Below are positions 27,800 through 37,222 of a stretch of 64,000 nucleotides of DNA, in pieces. Origin of the DNA: JAWPMT01 sp965229785 (GTDB lineage Bacteria > Bacteroidota > Bacteroidia > Cytophagales > Cyclobacteriaceae); the NCBI GenBank assembly GCA_965229785.1, contig CBDDJS010000001.1, positions 248,001 through 312,000 of the forward strand, given 5' to 3'. The translations under genes were made by a program, and so were the position numbers. Below the pieces are notes generated by a model, which had not been told where the DNA came from, ran no database searches, and saw nothing but the letters and a program-made list of their open reading frames with translations. The first letter of the stretch is position 1; each line of letters starts with the position of its first letter.

Positions 27800-28504
27800 A
27801 TGGATTATCAGCAATTAGCTCGGACCTTCGAAGAGCAAGGGTATTTGCATTTGCCGGGATTTTTTAATCATGAATTGATGACTCGGATCAATCGCACTTG
27901 TCTGGAGCATTTTGGCATGAATCCGGACTGGGAACATACCGACGAATTCATTAAAGCTTCAAACTGCGAGATTGTTCCCTGGTTCCCCTTGAGAGAAGGG
28001 GTAGAGTTGTTTCGGGAAATTGAAGATCATTCGGAGCTGAATCAATTGACGGAATCCATTCTTGGCCCTGATTGGAACAGTCTTTATTGTATGTCCATGT
28101 TTTCGAAGCAGGGCACAGCTGGACAGGCATGGCATCAGGATTCTCCTCCTGACGATCCAAGGCAGTTCAATTTAAATCGATTGGTATATACCCATGATAT
28201 TTCTGAAGAGATCGGTGGTCAGGTGGTGGTGGTTCCGGGCTCCCACAAGAGAGGGGTGATCTCTGTTGGTGATCCGAATGAAGTATTTGAGGACCAAACT
28301 ATGCTACTACCTGCCACTGGGGATTTAGTAATACTACATGGACACTGCTGGCATAGCGTATTACCTGTAACCGGGGCCTATCGGTTGTCAACCAATTTCC
28401 GGGCGATGCCTTCAGGTACTCCTCCGGAAATTACGGATACAGCGATCTATCGCAACATGAAATATTACTTTCCAACCAATGAAATCATTGAAGAACGGGT
28501 TTAA
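27800..28504 (+). CDS. phytanoyl-CoA dioxygenase (PhyH)-like Fe(II)/2-oxoglutarate oxygenase
   Basis: I place the start at the ATG at 27800 (MDYQQLARTFEEQGYLHLPGFF), which gives the usual N-terminus; a 16-residue longer form is possible. The 234-residue product carries the iron motif HxD in WHQDSPPDD, the distal His in GHCWHSVLP and the 2-oxoglutarate Arg in YRLSTNFRA. Substrate unknown. It lies 88 bases upstream of the xylulokinase-HTH gene on the same strand and may share its transcript. Confidence 0.85.
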   Translation: MDYQQLARTFEEQGYLHLPGFFNHELMTRINRTCLEHFGMNPDWEHTDEFIKASNCEIVPWFPLREGVELFREIEDHSELNQLTESILGPDWNSLYCMSMFSKQGTAGQAWHQDSPPDDPRQFNLNRLVYTHDISEEIGGQVVVVPGSHKRGVISVGDPNEVFEDQTMLLPATGDLVILHGHCWHSVLPVTGAYRLSTNFRAMPSGTPPEITDTAIYRNMKYYFPTNEIIEERV

Positions 28505-28592
28505 GTACGAAATCAACTCATTAACTACTTTCCAAGTCAATTTCTAATAAAATTGACGTATCATTGACGTAATTTTTGAAATCGATTGCGTC

Positions 28593-30575
28593 GTGTTGTT
28601 GATAGGTTATGATATAGGGAGTTCTTCGATCAAAGCTGCCATTTTTGATGCTGCTCAAAATAAGACAGTAGGTGTCACCAGTTACCCTGAATCGGAGATG
28701 GACATGATTTCCCGCAGGAGTGGCTGGGCCGAGCAACAACCGGAGATCTGGTGGCAGGATCTGATCTATGCTACTCGCAAATTGCTTTCGGAAACAGGCG
28801 TAAATGGTAAAGAGATCCAGGGCATTGGTCTTTCGTATCAGATGCACGGATTGGTTCTCGTTGACAAAGACAAGCATGTTTTACGTCCCTCGATCATTTG
28901 GTGTGATAGTCGGGGAGTAGAAATAGGGAAGAAGGCCCTCGATGAGATGGGAGAGGACTTCTGTTTTGAAAATTTACTAAATGCCCCTGGTAACTTTACA
29001 GCTTCCAAATTGAAATGGGTCAAGGACAATGAGCCGGAGATCTATCAAAAGACGGATAAATTCATGTTGCCCGGTGACTACATCGCCATGAAGCTGACAG
29101 AGGAATGTCGAACTACCTCGGCAGGCCTTTCAGAAGGTATATTCTGGGATTTTCAGCAAACGGGGGTATCTGCGGAAGTGCTGGATTATTATGATTTCGA
29201 TCGTGAACTGATCCCTGATCAGGTACCGATTTTGGGTGAACAAGGCACACTAAGCCAGATGGCCGCGGATATGCTCGGTTTGAAAAAAGGTACACCAGTT
29301 ACTTTTCGAGCGGGAGATCAGCCCTGTAATGCGCTGGCTTTGAATGTGTTGAAACCTAATGAAATAGCAGCAACCAGTGGTACATCCGGTGTGGTGTATG
29401 GCGTAGTGGATCGTCCGATTTATGATAAGAAATCCAGGGTCAATTCGTTCGCCCATGTAAATTATGAGACCAACCACGATCGCATTGGTGTTCTCTTGTG
29501 CCTCAATGGCGCAGGGATCCAATATAGCTGGATGAAGCATCAGGTCGCGAGAGGAGATCGCAATTACACGGATATGGAACGAATGGTTTCTACTGTTCCG
29601 ATTGGAAGCGATGGTCTTTGCATACTGCCATTTGGCAATGGGGCGGAACGGATGTTAGAAAACAGGAATGTCAATTCCCATATTTTTAACATTGAATTTA
29701 CGCGCCATAACCGTGCGCATCTTTACAGGGCGGCATTGGAGGGAGTGGCTTTTTCATTCGTAAGAGGTATCAACGTCTTGAAGGAATTGGGATTGAATGT
29801 AGACGTGCTGCGCGTCGGGAATGACAACATGTTTCAATCCGAGGTATTTGCTTCGACGATTGCCACGATGCTGGATTGTCATATTGAAATGGTGGATAGC
29901 ACCGGGGCCATTGGCGCGGCACGAGCGGCAGGTGTGAGTACAGGAGCCTACCATACACTGGAGGAAGCCATGATGGGCGTAACGACGGAAAAGATCTATG
30001 AACCGCGATTAAATAAGGCCCTCGTAAGTCAGGCTTACAACTTTTGGGAATCGTGCCTGGGCAATGTGTTGACTCCTGCACATCAAGGCCCGAAAACTTC
30101 CAGTGATTCACTCAAAAATCAGATCCTTACACAAGAGAAATTGATTGCAGATCGTGAGAAGCAATTGGCTACCACGAATCTGAAACTACAAGCCAAAGAT
30201 GATTTTCTGGGGGAGGTAAGAAAGGAATTGAAAGATGTTTCCAGGCATTTGGATGATAAAACCCGTACTCGCCTGGAAAGGCTTTCCCGAAAAATTGAAT
30301 CACAATTGAGTACGGAATCTTCGTGGAAATCCTTCGAAGAGCATTTCGAGATGATCCATACGGATTTTTTCAAGAACCTGAAAAGCAATTATCCCGAATT
30401 GTCGATCGAAGAGATCAAGCTATTGGCCTACCTGAAAATGCATGTTACCACGAAGGACATTGCACAAAAACTCAACCTCTCCGTTCGGGGTGTAGAAACC
30501 CGCCGATACCGTATCCGCAAAAAACTGAACCTGGCAAAAAACGAAGGATTAGAACAGTTTTTGGAGCGGATTTAG
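28593..30575 (+). CDS. xylulokinase fused to a C-terminal LuxR-like HTH domain
   Basis: A 660-residue protein. Residues 1-495 are an FGGY-family xylulokinase: GYDIGSSSIKAAIFD, SYQMHGLVLVD, catalytic Asp242 in FRAGDQPCNAL, the nucleotide loop GTSGVVYG and the adenine-side GNDNMFQSEV. It aligns end to end with the stand-alone xylulokinase encoded at 49651. Residues 505-575 are a charged coiled coil and 575-660 match the C-terminus of Bacteroidota TPR/Y_Y_Y regulators: F-x2-HTDFFKNLKSNYPELSIEEI, then KDIAQKLNLSVRGVETRRYRIRKKL, a GerE-type recognition helix. All kinase residues I can see are kept. The likely role is a xylulose/ATP-responsive regulator of the xylan genes that may still phosphorylate (inference). 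Confidence 0.88.
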   Translation: MLLIGYDIGSSSIKAAIFDAAQNKTVGVTSYPESEMDMISRRSGWAEQQPEIWWQDLIYATRKLLSETGVNGKEIQGIGLSYQMHGLVLVDKDKHVLRPSIIWCDSRGVEIGKKALDEMGEDFCFENLLNAPGNFTASKLKWVKDNEPEIYQKTDKFMLPGDYIAMKLTEECRTTSAGLSEGIFWDFQQTGVSAEVLDYYDFDRELIPDQVPILGEQGTLSQMAADMLGLKKGTPVTFRAGDQPCNALALNVLKPNEIAATSGTSGVVYGVVDRPIYDKKSRVNSFAHVNYETNHDRIGVLLCLNGAGIQYSWMKHQVARGDRNYTDMERMVSTVPIGSDGLCILPFGNGAERMLENRNVNSHIFNIEFTRHNRAHLYRAALEGVAFSFVRGINVLKELGLNVDVLRVGNDNMFQSEVFASTIATMLDCHIEMVDSTGAIGAARAAGVSTGAYHTLEEAMMGVTTEKIYEPRLNKALVSQAYNFWESCLGNVLTPAHQGPKTSSDSLKNQILTQEKLIADREKQLATTNLKLQAKDDFLGEVRKELKDVSRHLDDKTRTRLERLSRKIESQLSTESSWKSFEEHFEMIHTDFFKNLKSNYPELSIEEIKLLAYLKMHVTTKDIAQKLNLSVRGVETRRYRIRKKLNLAKNEGLEQFLERI

Positions 30576-30901
30576 TTACACGGTTAAAGGAAAAAGATTA
30601 TTTGATTGATCCTCGGATCGGACAAAAGATGAAATAGAAATGTGAGTTGTTGATCAGAAGTTATTTGGCTTACAATCCTTTTATTTCGTTATGAATTTGT
30701 CGCATAGCGTAACATAAAACGGAAGATATCCCCATTGTGGCTTGTCAAAAGTAAATTCAGTCTTATTTTTATACGTGAACTTTCAACTCAGGGTATTCGC
30801 CGGAAAATAGAAATATGGACCGTCGGTGATTTTTAGATTGGCTTCAATCACCCTGAGAGGTTAGCTTCCTGAGATAGAACCACTTTTTGATAAGACCAGC
30901 T
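30576..30901. other. intergenic region before chemoreceptor gene
   Basis: 326 bases after the xylulokinase-HTH stop. An imperfect hairpin with GGTGATT/AATCACC arms lies around 30823-30850. No ORF, no T-tract, no clear promoter is seen. Confidence 0.35.
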
Positions 30902-33409
30902 ATGCTAAAAGGATTATCCATCCGTTTGAAAATGTTGATCCCGATCCTGGGAGTCGCTGTAATTACTTACGTTTCTTCAGTTGTTTATGTCGGTCAGGTG
31001 ATGAGCCAGAAATCGGTCGAGGATGCTCAGAAACTGACAGATCTCGGAGCGCGGGAAAAAGCTCGTTTGATCCAGGCAGATTTCGAAGGATACCTCTCTT
31101 TGTCCAGGGCTATGTCAAAGCTCATAGAGGACTATTCCGAGCTTCCGGGAGCGCAACGATTGGCATGGGAACGGCAGCTTCTTCAAAAAGTACAGGATAG
31201 CGATCCAGAGCTTAGGTTGGTTTGGATCAGTTGGGAGATGAGTGCCATTGATCCTGACTGGGATAAAGACCATGGTCGGGAAAGGCATGCTTACGTGATG
31301 GATTCATTGGGAGTCATTTCGGAGTTTCAGGACACGACAGACGTAGAGAATTATGATCCTGAGAATTTCTATTATGTCATAAGGGAAAGTGGGACAGAAG
31401 GGGCCGCGGAACCCTATTTCTACAATACCATTGCTTTTCCAGATGATTTGGGGACCAGTATTGTCAGTCCTATTCAGAAAGGAGATCAATACTTAGGACA
31501 GGTAGGATTTGATTTTTCGATCGATCGATATTTGGGGACAACCTCATTTGACACGTTCGATATGGGGTATGCCGTCGTGATCTCGGACAAAGGCCGAATT
31601 GTAGCGCACCCTGATCATTCATTCATTAATAAATATGTTGATCAGCTGTCGTTGTTTCAGGATGAAGATATCAGACAGGTTAGAGGAGATCTTTCCAGTG
31701 GAGCAGCCGTAGCCTTAGAGAAGTTTGATGCACATATGGGTACCATGGCCTATGCCAACTTTGTCAAAGTCCCTATCGGAAATTCCGACAGTTTTTGGAC
31801 TGTTGGTACGGTTGTGCCGGTCTCTGAAATCAACAAAGATGCGAGAACCATTATCAGAAACGCTTCTATTTTAGGGGTAGTTGGATTATTGGCTCTGACC
31901 CTTGTAATCGGGCTGATTACTCGTCATATCATTAAGTCATTAAGAAGATCCGAAAACCTCCTCAAAAACCTCGCAAAAGGCGAGATCGATAACAGTACAC
32001 GTCTTGTCGTATATGGATCGGATGAGCTGGGAAGAACGGCGAAATCCGTGAATTTGCTGCAAGAGATGCTCAGCCGTAAAGCTTCTTTCGCGGAGGAGAT
32101 CGGAAATGGTAACATGGAAAGCGCCTTTGAAATTTCCGGCAAGAGCGATCAGCTGGGTAAATCATTGATCCAAATGCGTGACAATTTGCTCAGTGTGCTT
32201 AGTGAGCTAAATGAGGTGGTATCTGCCGCCGTTGAAGATGGAAACCTTTCTGTGAGAATTGAAGCTACCAATAAGCGAGGTGTCTGGAATGACGTTACGC
32301 ATTCAATCAATGATTTGCTGACCTCTTTTCATCAGCCATTTCAATCCATTGAGGCCATGGCGCGGCTAATGGCGGAAGGAGACCTGACAGAAAGACTGGA
32401 TGAGAACGTACGGGGGGACATTGGCGAGATGACTCGGAATTTAAATCAGGGGTTGCATAACCTTACCTTGTTGCTGTCAGAGGCCATTGCTGCAGTGCAA
32501 GATATCCGGACATCTGCTGAAATGATGCTTCACGATGGGATAGAAATGGATACGAGTACCACGGAAATCGCCCAGTCCATACAAGAAATGAGCAATGGAG
32601 CTAAAAGTCAGGTAGATCAGATCGATCGTTCTTCTCAGTTGATAGAACAGATCATGCAGTCCTCAAATGACATGGAGGGGCAGGTGAAAAATATCAATAA
32701 CGCGGCAAAAAGTAGTGCAGAGAAAAGCCGGCAAGGGTTGAGCCTTATCAATAATGTGAATGAGAACATGGTAGATATTTCCGATTTCTCAACCAAGACC
32801 AATGCGTCTTTTAGAGCTTTCGTGGATCGAAGTAACGAAATTTCGAGGGTATTGAGCGTGATTACAGACATTGCCGCGCAAACCAATTTATTAGCGCTCA
32901 ATGCGGCGATAGAGGCCGCACAGGCAGGGGATGCCGGTCGTGGATTTGCTGTTGTGGCTGAAGAAATTAGGAAACTGGCTGAGGATTCTAGAAGTTCTGC
33001 CAAGTCTATCGCTTCATTGGTTGCGGATGTGCAAACGGATTCCAAAGAAGCTACCCAGGTACTGGAAATGATGAACGAACGCATCCAGGCGGGTGCCAAA
33101 TCTTCTCAGGAAGCATCCGAAGCGTTCAAGGGAATCACAGAAGCCACTGAAGGAACCCTGGATCTGACCGAAGGTATAAATGTGACCAGCGCGCAACAAA
33201 AGAAAGCCATTCAGGACATAGTAGGCATCACAGAGTCAGTGGTAATCATTGCCGAACAAACGGCAGCCGGGACAGAGGAGGTGGCGACTTCTGCCACACA
33301 ATTGGCCAATGGTATGGCCGGCTTCAAGAAGCGGTCTCAATCATTGGAGCAAATCACACAGCGCCTGATCACTGCTTTTGAGAAGTTTAGACTGAAAGAT
33401 GAAATGTGA
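30902..33409 (+). CDS. methyl-accepting chemotaxis protein with Cache sensor
   Basis: The start is the ATG at 30902 (a TTG five codons upstream is less likely). The 835-residue receptor has a first membrane helix (about 12-30), a periplasmic double-Cache-like sensor (40-310) with DFSIDRYLGT and VAHPDHSFINKYV, a second helix (about 322-343), two HAMP-like segments and a methyl-accepting signalling domain whose hairpin tip reads DIAAQTNLLALNAAIEAAQAG. Cache domains bind small ligands such as acids or sugars. No che genes lie nearby. Its position inside the xylan region suggests a taxis or gliding-bias response to sugars (inference). Confidence 0.92.
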   Translation: MLKGLSIRLKMLIPILGVAVITYVSSVVYVGQVMSQKSVEDAQKLTDLGAREKARLIQADFEGYLSLSRAMSKLIEDYSELPGAQRLAWERQLLQKVQDSDPELRLVWISWEMSAIDPDWDKDHGRERHAYVMDSLGVISEFQDTTDVENYDPENFYYVIRESGTEGAAEPYFYNTIAFPDDLGTSIVSPIQKGDQYLGQVGFDFSIDRYLGTTSFDTFDMGYAVVISDKGRIVAHPDHSFINKYVDQLSLFQDEDIRQVRGDLSSGAAVALEKFDAHMGTMAYANFVKVPIGNSDSFWTVGTVVPVSEINKDARTIIRNASILGVVGLLALTLVIGLITRHIIKSLRRSENLLKNLAKGEIDNSTRLVVYGSDELGRTAKSVNLLQEMLSRKASFAEEIGNGNMESAFEISGKSDQLGKSLIQMRDNLLSVLSELNEVVSAAVEDGNLSVRIEATNKRGVWNDVTHSINDLLTSFHQPFQSIEAMARLMAEGDLTERLDENVRGDIGEMTRNLNQGLHNLTLLLSEAIAAVQDIRTSAEMMLHDGIEMDTSTTEIAQSIQEMSNGAKSQVDQIDRSSQLIEQIMQSSNDMEGQVKNINNAAKSSAEKSRQGLSLINNVNENMVDISDFSTKTNASFRAFVDRSNEISRVLSVITDIAAQTNLLALNAAIEAAQAGDAGRGFAVVAEEIRKLAEDSRSSAKSIASLVADVQTDSKEATQVLEMMNERIQAGAKSSQEASEAFKGITEATEGTLDLTEGINVTSAQQKKAIQDIVGITESVVIIAEQTAAGTEEVATSATQLANGMAGFKKRSQSLEQITQRLITAFEKFRLKDEM

Positions 33410-33510
33410 TCAAGCTTCCTTGCGGTAATGGTTTAGTGTGTTTGAGAAGTTTAACTGTACAGGAGTTAAGGCTATTGGGTTTAATCTCCCACCAGACCTG
33501 ATTGTATAAG

Positions 33511-34476
33511 ATGAAAATGCATTATTTCATTTCACTGTTAATAGTCAGCAGTATTGCTGCCGCTCAATCTGAAGAAATTCCTTGCCCCAGAAATCAACCT
33601 GTAATTGCCTATCATCAACAGGAAATGGCCATTTACCTTTTTGGAGGATATTGCAGCAGCGAGAAAAAGAGACTAAATGATCTGTGGAAGTTTGACGGTA
33701 AGTCCTGGATCCCAATGGTTTCAAAAAAGGCTCCGGTACCCAGAAGTGGTCATGCCATGATCTATGATCATTCCGAAAATCGACTATTGGTTTTCGGAGG
33801 GAAAGATGATAAAGGCAATTTGTTAGATGACACGTGGGTATGGAAGGAGGGCTCCTGGAAAGAGCTGAAGGGGAAAGCCCCCGCACCCAGACAATCTCAT
33901 AGACTGGCTTTCAATTCCGGAGATGGGACAATCCTGCTCTTCGGAGGATCAGGTGTTGACGGAAATGGCCTTAGCGATACATGGTTATTCAAAGGTGACA
34001 AATGGGTCAAATGGGAAGTGGGTAACCAGCCTTCTCCGAGATTACAACACACATTGAGTTTCGATCCGGAACGAAACGTGATGGTCCTTTTTGGAGGATT
34101 CAACAGAACTGATGCTGGCAAACAAATCTTCGGAGATACCTGGGAATGGCGTCCTTTGGAAGGTTGGACATTAATGGCAGATAATAAGGAAATGGCCAGG
34201 GATCATCATGCCATGGCTTATGATGCAAATCAGCAGAGCGTCATCTTAAGTGGCGGGTATAACCAGGGATATTTAGGGGATACCTGGAGCTGGGATGGCA
34301 GTGAATGGCAAAAGGTATTGGTAGATGATCGTTTAGCCCGAGCTGGTAAACCTGGATTGATCTATGATTCAGAGAAAGAGGCCTTGATCTTATTTGGTGG
34401 ATGGGACCGAAACAATAAGCCATTAATGGATTTTTGGCAGTTCGACGCTCATCAACGTTCCTGGAATCTATATTAA
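33511..34476 (+). CDS. secreted Kelch-repeat beta-propeller protein
   Basis: I use the ATG at 33511. The 321-residue product has a signal peptide (MHYFISLLIVSSIAAAQS) and six Kelch units, each with a double Gly after LF/VF (LFGGY, VFGGK, LFGGS, LFGGF, LSGGY, LFGGW) and a DTW or DLW tryptophan, which should close a six-bladed propeller. No catalytic centre can be named. It is probably a surface or periplasmic binding protein; the link with the sugar genes is positional only. Confidence 0.82.
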   Translation: MKMHYFISLLIVSSIAAAQSEEIPCPRNQPVIAYHQQEMAIYLFGGYCSSEKKRLNDLWKFDGKSWIPMVSKKAPVPRSGHAMIYDHSENRLLVFGGKDDKGNLLDDTWVWKEGSWKELKGKAPAPRQSHRLAFNSGDGTILLFGGSGVDGNGLSDTWLFKGDKWVKWEVGNQPSPRLQHTLSFDPERNVMVLFGGFNRTDAGKQIFGDTWEWRPLEGWTLMADNKEMARDHHAMAYDANQQSVILSGGYNQGYLGDTWSWDGSEWQKVLVDDRLARAGKPGLIYDSEKEALILFGGWDRNNKPLMDFWQFDAHQRSWNLY

Positions 34477-34572
34477 AAGTCCTTGTCAAAAGACGGGATA
34501 AGGCAAACCCATAAGACCTCATCGTAGAGGAATAAGATCTTATAACCTGGGTTTCTATGTTAAATTGAGAGG

Positions 34573-37110
34573 TCAGCCACGACCTTCTCCGCCATCGTCA
34601 TTACCTCCACCTGATTTCAAATCGTCATTGGTTACTTTTTTCACTTTTTTGGGTGCTCGCTGGGTGAGTTTGCCAATGCGATAGCTGAAGTTGACCCTGA
34701 AATTTAGCAATTGTAATTCCCGTCGGTTTCTTTGGATAAGGAACGGCGTATCCACTTCTGAGTCAAGGATATTCCGTGGAGTAGCGAAGTTATTGGCGCC
34801 AATACCGATGCTGCCTTTCTTGTCTTTGAAATTGCGATTAATGCTTAGACTGTAGATATAGAACGGATTGCTGAAGCCCTGTAGCTGAACCCTGGAACTC
34901 CGATAAAATCCAAACATTTGCAAGGTCCACTTTTCCGATAACTTATAACTTCCAAAAACTCGGGTATTGAATACAAACCCTTCATTCTCAGCTCTGAATA
35001 AAGGATCATTGACATTATTGGTCAAAATGGAGTAGAAGGCGTCGATACCTCCGTTCAGGGTCAACTTACCTTTTCGAAGACTTCCAAAGACATTGACACC
35101 ATAGGCATCTTCTTCTCCAATATTCTGAAAGGTTGTGAATACCGTATCTTGCCCGATCGTTTCTCTAACCGCCTGGATACTTCCATTGGTCGAACGCACA
35201 AAAGCAGATACGTTAAGCGAGGTGCTACGTTTAAAACTACTTAGGGAAAGTTCAACCTGATCCGTGAATTCCGGTTGGAGATCCGGATTTCCCTGTGAGA
35301 TATTCAATGGGTTTGCCGCATTGATGTTGGGATTAAGGAACTGTAAACTTGGACGTGCGATCCTGCGAGAATACCCGAACTTCAATGTCTTGTTGTTCTT
35401 GAGTTTTTTGGAAAGATTAACGCTTGGTACGAAGGTGCCATAATCTCCAATATCTAAATCCACTTCGTCCGAGAAGTTGGCCTGAATGGTAGTGTATTCA
35501 TACCTTCCCCCGGCTTGAATCGTAAAATCAGCGGGTAGTTCTACCAGACCGGAGACGAATCCTGCAGTAACGTTCTGAACGTACCGGAAATCGTTACTGA
35601 AGCTAGCACCCTCGACAGCCGTATATGGACCATCTTCTTGTCTGCTAAATAGTTGGAAATCACTGGTTACCGTTCTGGCAATATTCTTAAGTCCGGTTTC
35701 GAATTTGGCTTTGTCCCCAATGGGTTCGACATAGTCCAATTGCATCGTAAACTCCCGATTGTAGCTCTTGTTTTCGTTTTTGGTACCAGCAGGTACAATG
35801 AGATCGTCGATGGTAAAATCATTATTTCGTGCATCCTGACTATAGAGTGTGATGAAACTGATCTCCTTGTCCTTCTTATCAAATGAGCGGATGTAGTTAA
35901 AATTAACATCCACACTATTGGAATTGGTCAGGGTGAATACATCCTGGAGAATGGACCTGGAGGTGGTGCTATTGGTGATTTCCGTGAGTCGTTCATCCTG
36001 GTCATTTCTCGAATCAAAAATGCGATAGTTGACGCCCCCTCCAATGAAGTGGTATTTATTGAAAGTGTAATCCCAGCCGAAATTGTATCGACCCGAAATA
36101 CGTGAGCTCAGTGTCTCTGCGGTTTGATTGGTTCTTGAGAGTTCAGTCCCTGTAGCATCAGTGGCGATTTGTCTGTTGTCCAGTGCTCCTCGTATGTTAT
36201 AGCCGGCATAGCCATTGCCTCCGAGTGTCAGTCCCAATTTCCCGGTTCGATAACCTGCATTCAGTCTAAGATTAGAACCCTGATATCCCACGCCTGAGTT
36301 AATGGACAAAGTGCCACCCTGAAGGTTGTTCTTTTTGGTAATGATGTTTATGATCCCTCCGGTACCTTCTGCATCATATCGCGCGGAGGGAGAGGTGATC
36401 ACTTCGACTGATTTTATCTCATCTGCCGGAATTTGACGAAGCGCATCCGCCAGGTTTCCGGCGGTAATAGTAGACGGTTTTCCATCAATCAATACAGTGA
36501 TGTTGCTACTTCCGCGAAGCGAAACATTTCCATCGAGATCTACGGACAATAGCGGGACTCTTCGCAATACATCGGAAGCATCGCCTCCTGCCGTGGTAAG
36601 GTCCTGTTCGGCATTGTAGACGATCCGGTCCACTTTGTCTTCAATCAATTCTCTTTCGCCTTCTACGGTTACCCCTTCCAGCGCAATGGCGGATTGTTTC
36701 AGTGCAAGCTTGCCCAGGTTATATGATTCTCCCTTTCCAGTCACTTCAAAGGGTCCCTGCACGATAGGTTCATATCCTATGAATGAAATGGTGATTTTGA
36801 AATTACCTTCTGGCACACTTTTGAGCACCCATTTTCCCGCTTCATCGGTGATCGTACCATTGATGAGTTTATCATCCGACGCTGAGGCCATTTTGATCGT
36901 GGCGTAGGGTACGGGTTCCCCGGTTTCGTCAAGAACGATTCCACTGAATTTTCCATATCCGACTTTGGGAGCGCCTTTGCCTTTTCCACCATAGCCCACA
37001 GGCGGACCACCGGGCCGTTGTGCAAATGAAAATGAAATACTAAAACTGACAATCACTGCCAGTAAAACCAGGTTGCGTAAGTGTTTCAATGAAGTTGGCT
37101 TAAATTCCAA
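34573..37110 (-). CDS. TonB-dependent-receptor-like outer-membrane protein
   Basis: An 845-residue protein with a leader, a Gly/Pro-rich stretch (about 33-53), a carboxypeptidase-regulatory-like beta-sandwich (FSGIVLDETGEPVPYATI, to about 135), a plug domain (VLIDGKPSTI ... GTGGIINIITKKN) and a large barrel ending in IGKLTQR. This order is that of the outer membrane beta-barrel family 3 / CarboxypepD_reg receptors. The extreme C-terminus is a low-complexity Gly/Asp tail instead of a final aromatic strand, unusual for a barrel. Ligand unknown. It is on the minus strand downstream of the GH26 lipoprotein gene, 112 bases away. Confidence 0.85.
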   Translation of the reverse strand: MEFKPTSLKHLRNLVLLAVIVSFSISFSFAQRPGGPPVGYGGKGKGAPKVGYGKFSGIVLDETGEPVPYATIKMASASDDKLINGTITDEAGKWVLKSVPEGNFKITISFIGYEPIVQGPFEVTGKGESYNLGKLALKQSAIALEGVTVEGERELIEDKVDRIVYNAEQDLTTAGGDASDVLRRVPLLSVDLDGNVSLRGSSNITVLIDGKPSTITAGNLADALRQIPADEIKSVEVITSPSARYDAEGTGGIINIITKKNNLQGGTLSINSGVGYQGSNLRLNAGYRTGKLGLTLGGNGYAGYNIRGALDNRQIATDATGTELSRTNQTAETLSSRISGRYNFGWDYTFNKYHFIGGGVNYRIFDSRNDQDERLTEITNSTTSRSILQDVFTLTNSNSVDVNFNYIRSFDKKDKEISFITLYSQDARNNDFTIDDLIVPAGTKNENKSYNREFTMQLDYVEPIGDKAKFETGLKNIARTVTSDFQLFSRQEDGPYTAVEGASFSNDFRYVQNVTAGFVSGLVELPADFTIQAGGRYEYTTIQANFSDEVDLDIGDYGTFVPSVNLSKKLKNNKTLKFGYSRRIARPSLQFLNPNINAANPLNISQGNPDLQPEFTDQVELSLSSFKRSTSLNVSAFVRSTNGSIQAVRETIGQDTVFTTFQNIGEEDAYGVNVFGSLRKGKLTLNGGIDAFYSILTNNVNDPLFRAENEGFVFNTRVFGSYKLSEKWTLQMFGFYRSSRVQLQGFSNPFYIYSLSINRNFKDKKGSIGIGANNFATPRNILDSEVDTPFLIQRNRRELQLLNFRVNFSYRIGKLTQRAPKKVKKVTNDDLKSGGGNDDGGEGRG

Positions 37111-37222
37111 CTACTAGACAATGTAGCTACATGTATTGTTTGAGGGAATTTGATTTTTGTGATGAGTGGTAAGAGAAATTTACGATAGTCATTTTTGACT
37201 GTCTGTTATTCAAAAGGTCTTT

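Noticed and set aside
28593..30575. Xylulokinase-HTH as a read-through or annotation fusion
   Set aside because: The frame is continuous with a 70-residue coiled-coil linker, good codon use throughout, and no internal start with a ribosome-binding site before the HTH.
32635..33099. 154-residue ORF antisense to the chemoreceptor
   Set aside because: Ala/Ser-rich shadow produced by the highly helical signalling domain on the other strand.
34480..34555. Hairpin between the Kelch and TonB-receptor genes (AAACCC/GGGTTT plus ATAAGA/TCTTAT)
   Set aside because: The arms are separated by a bulge and a long loop, without T-tract; too weak to call a terminator.
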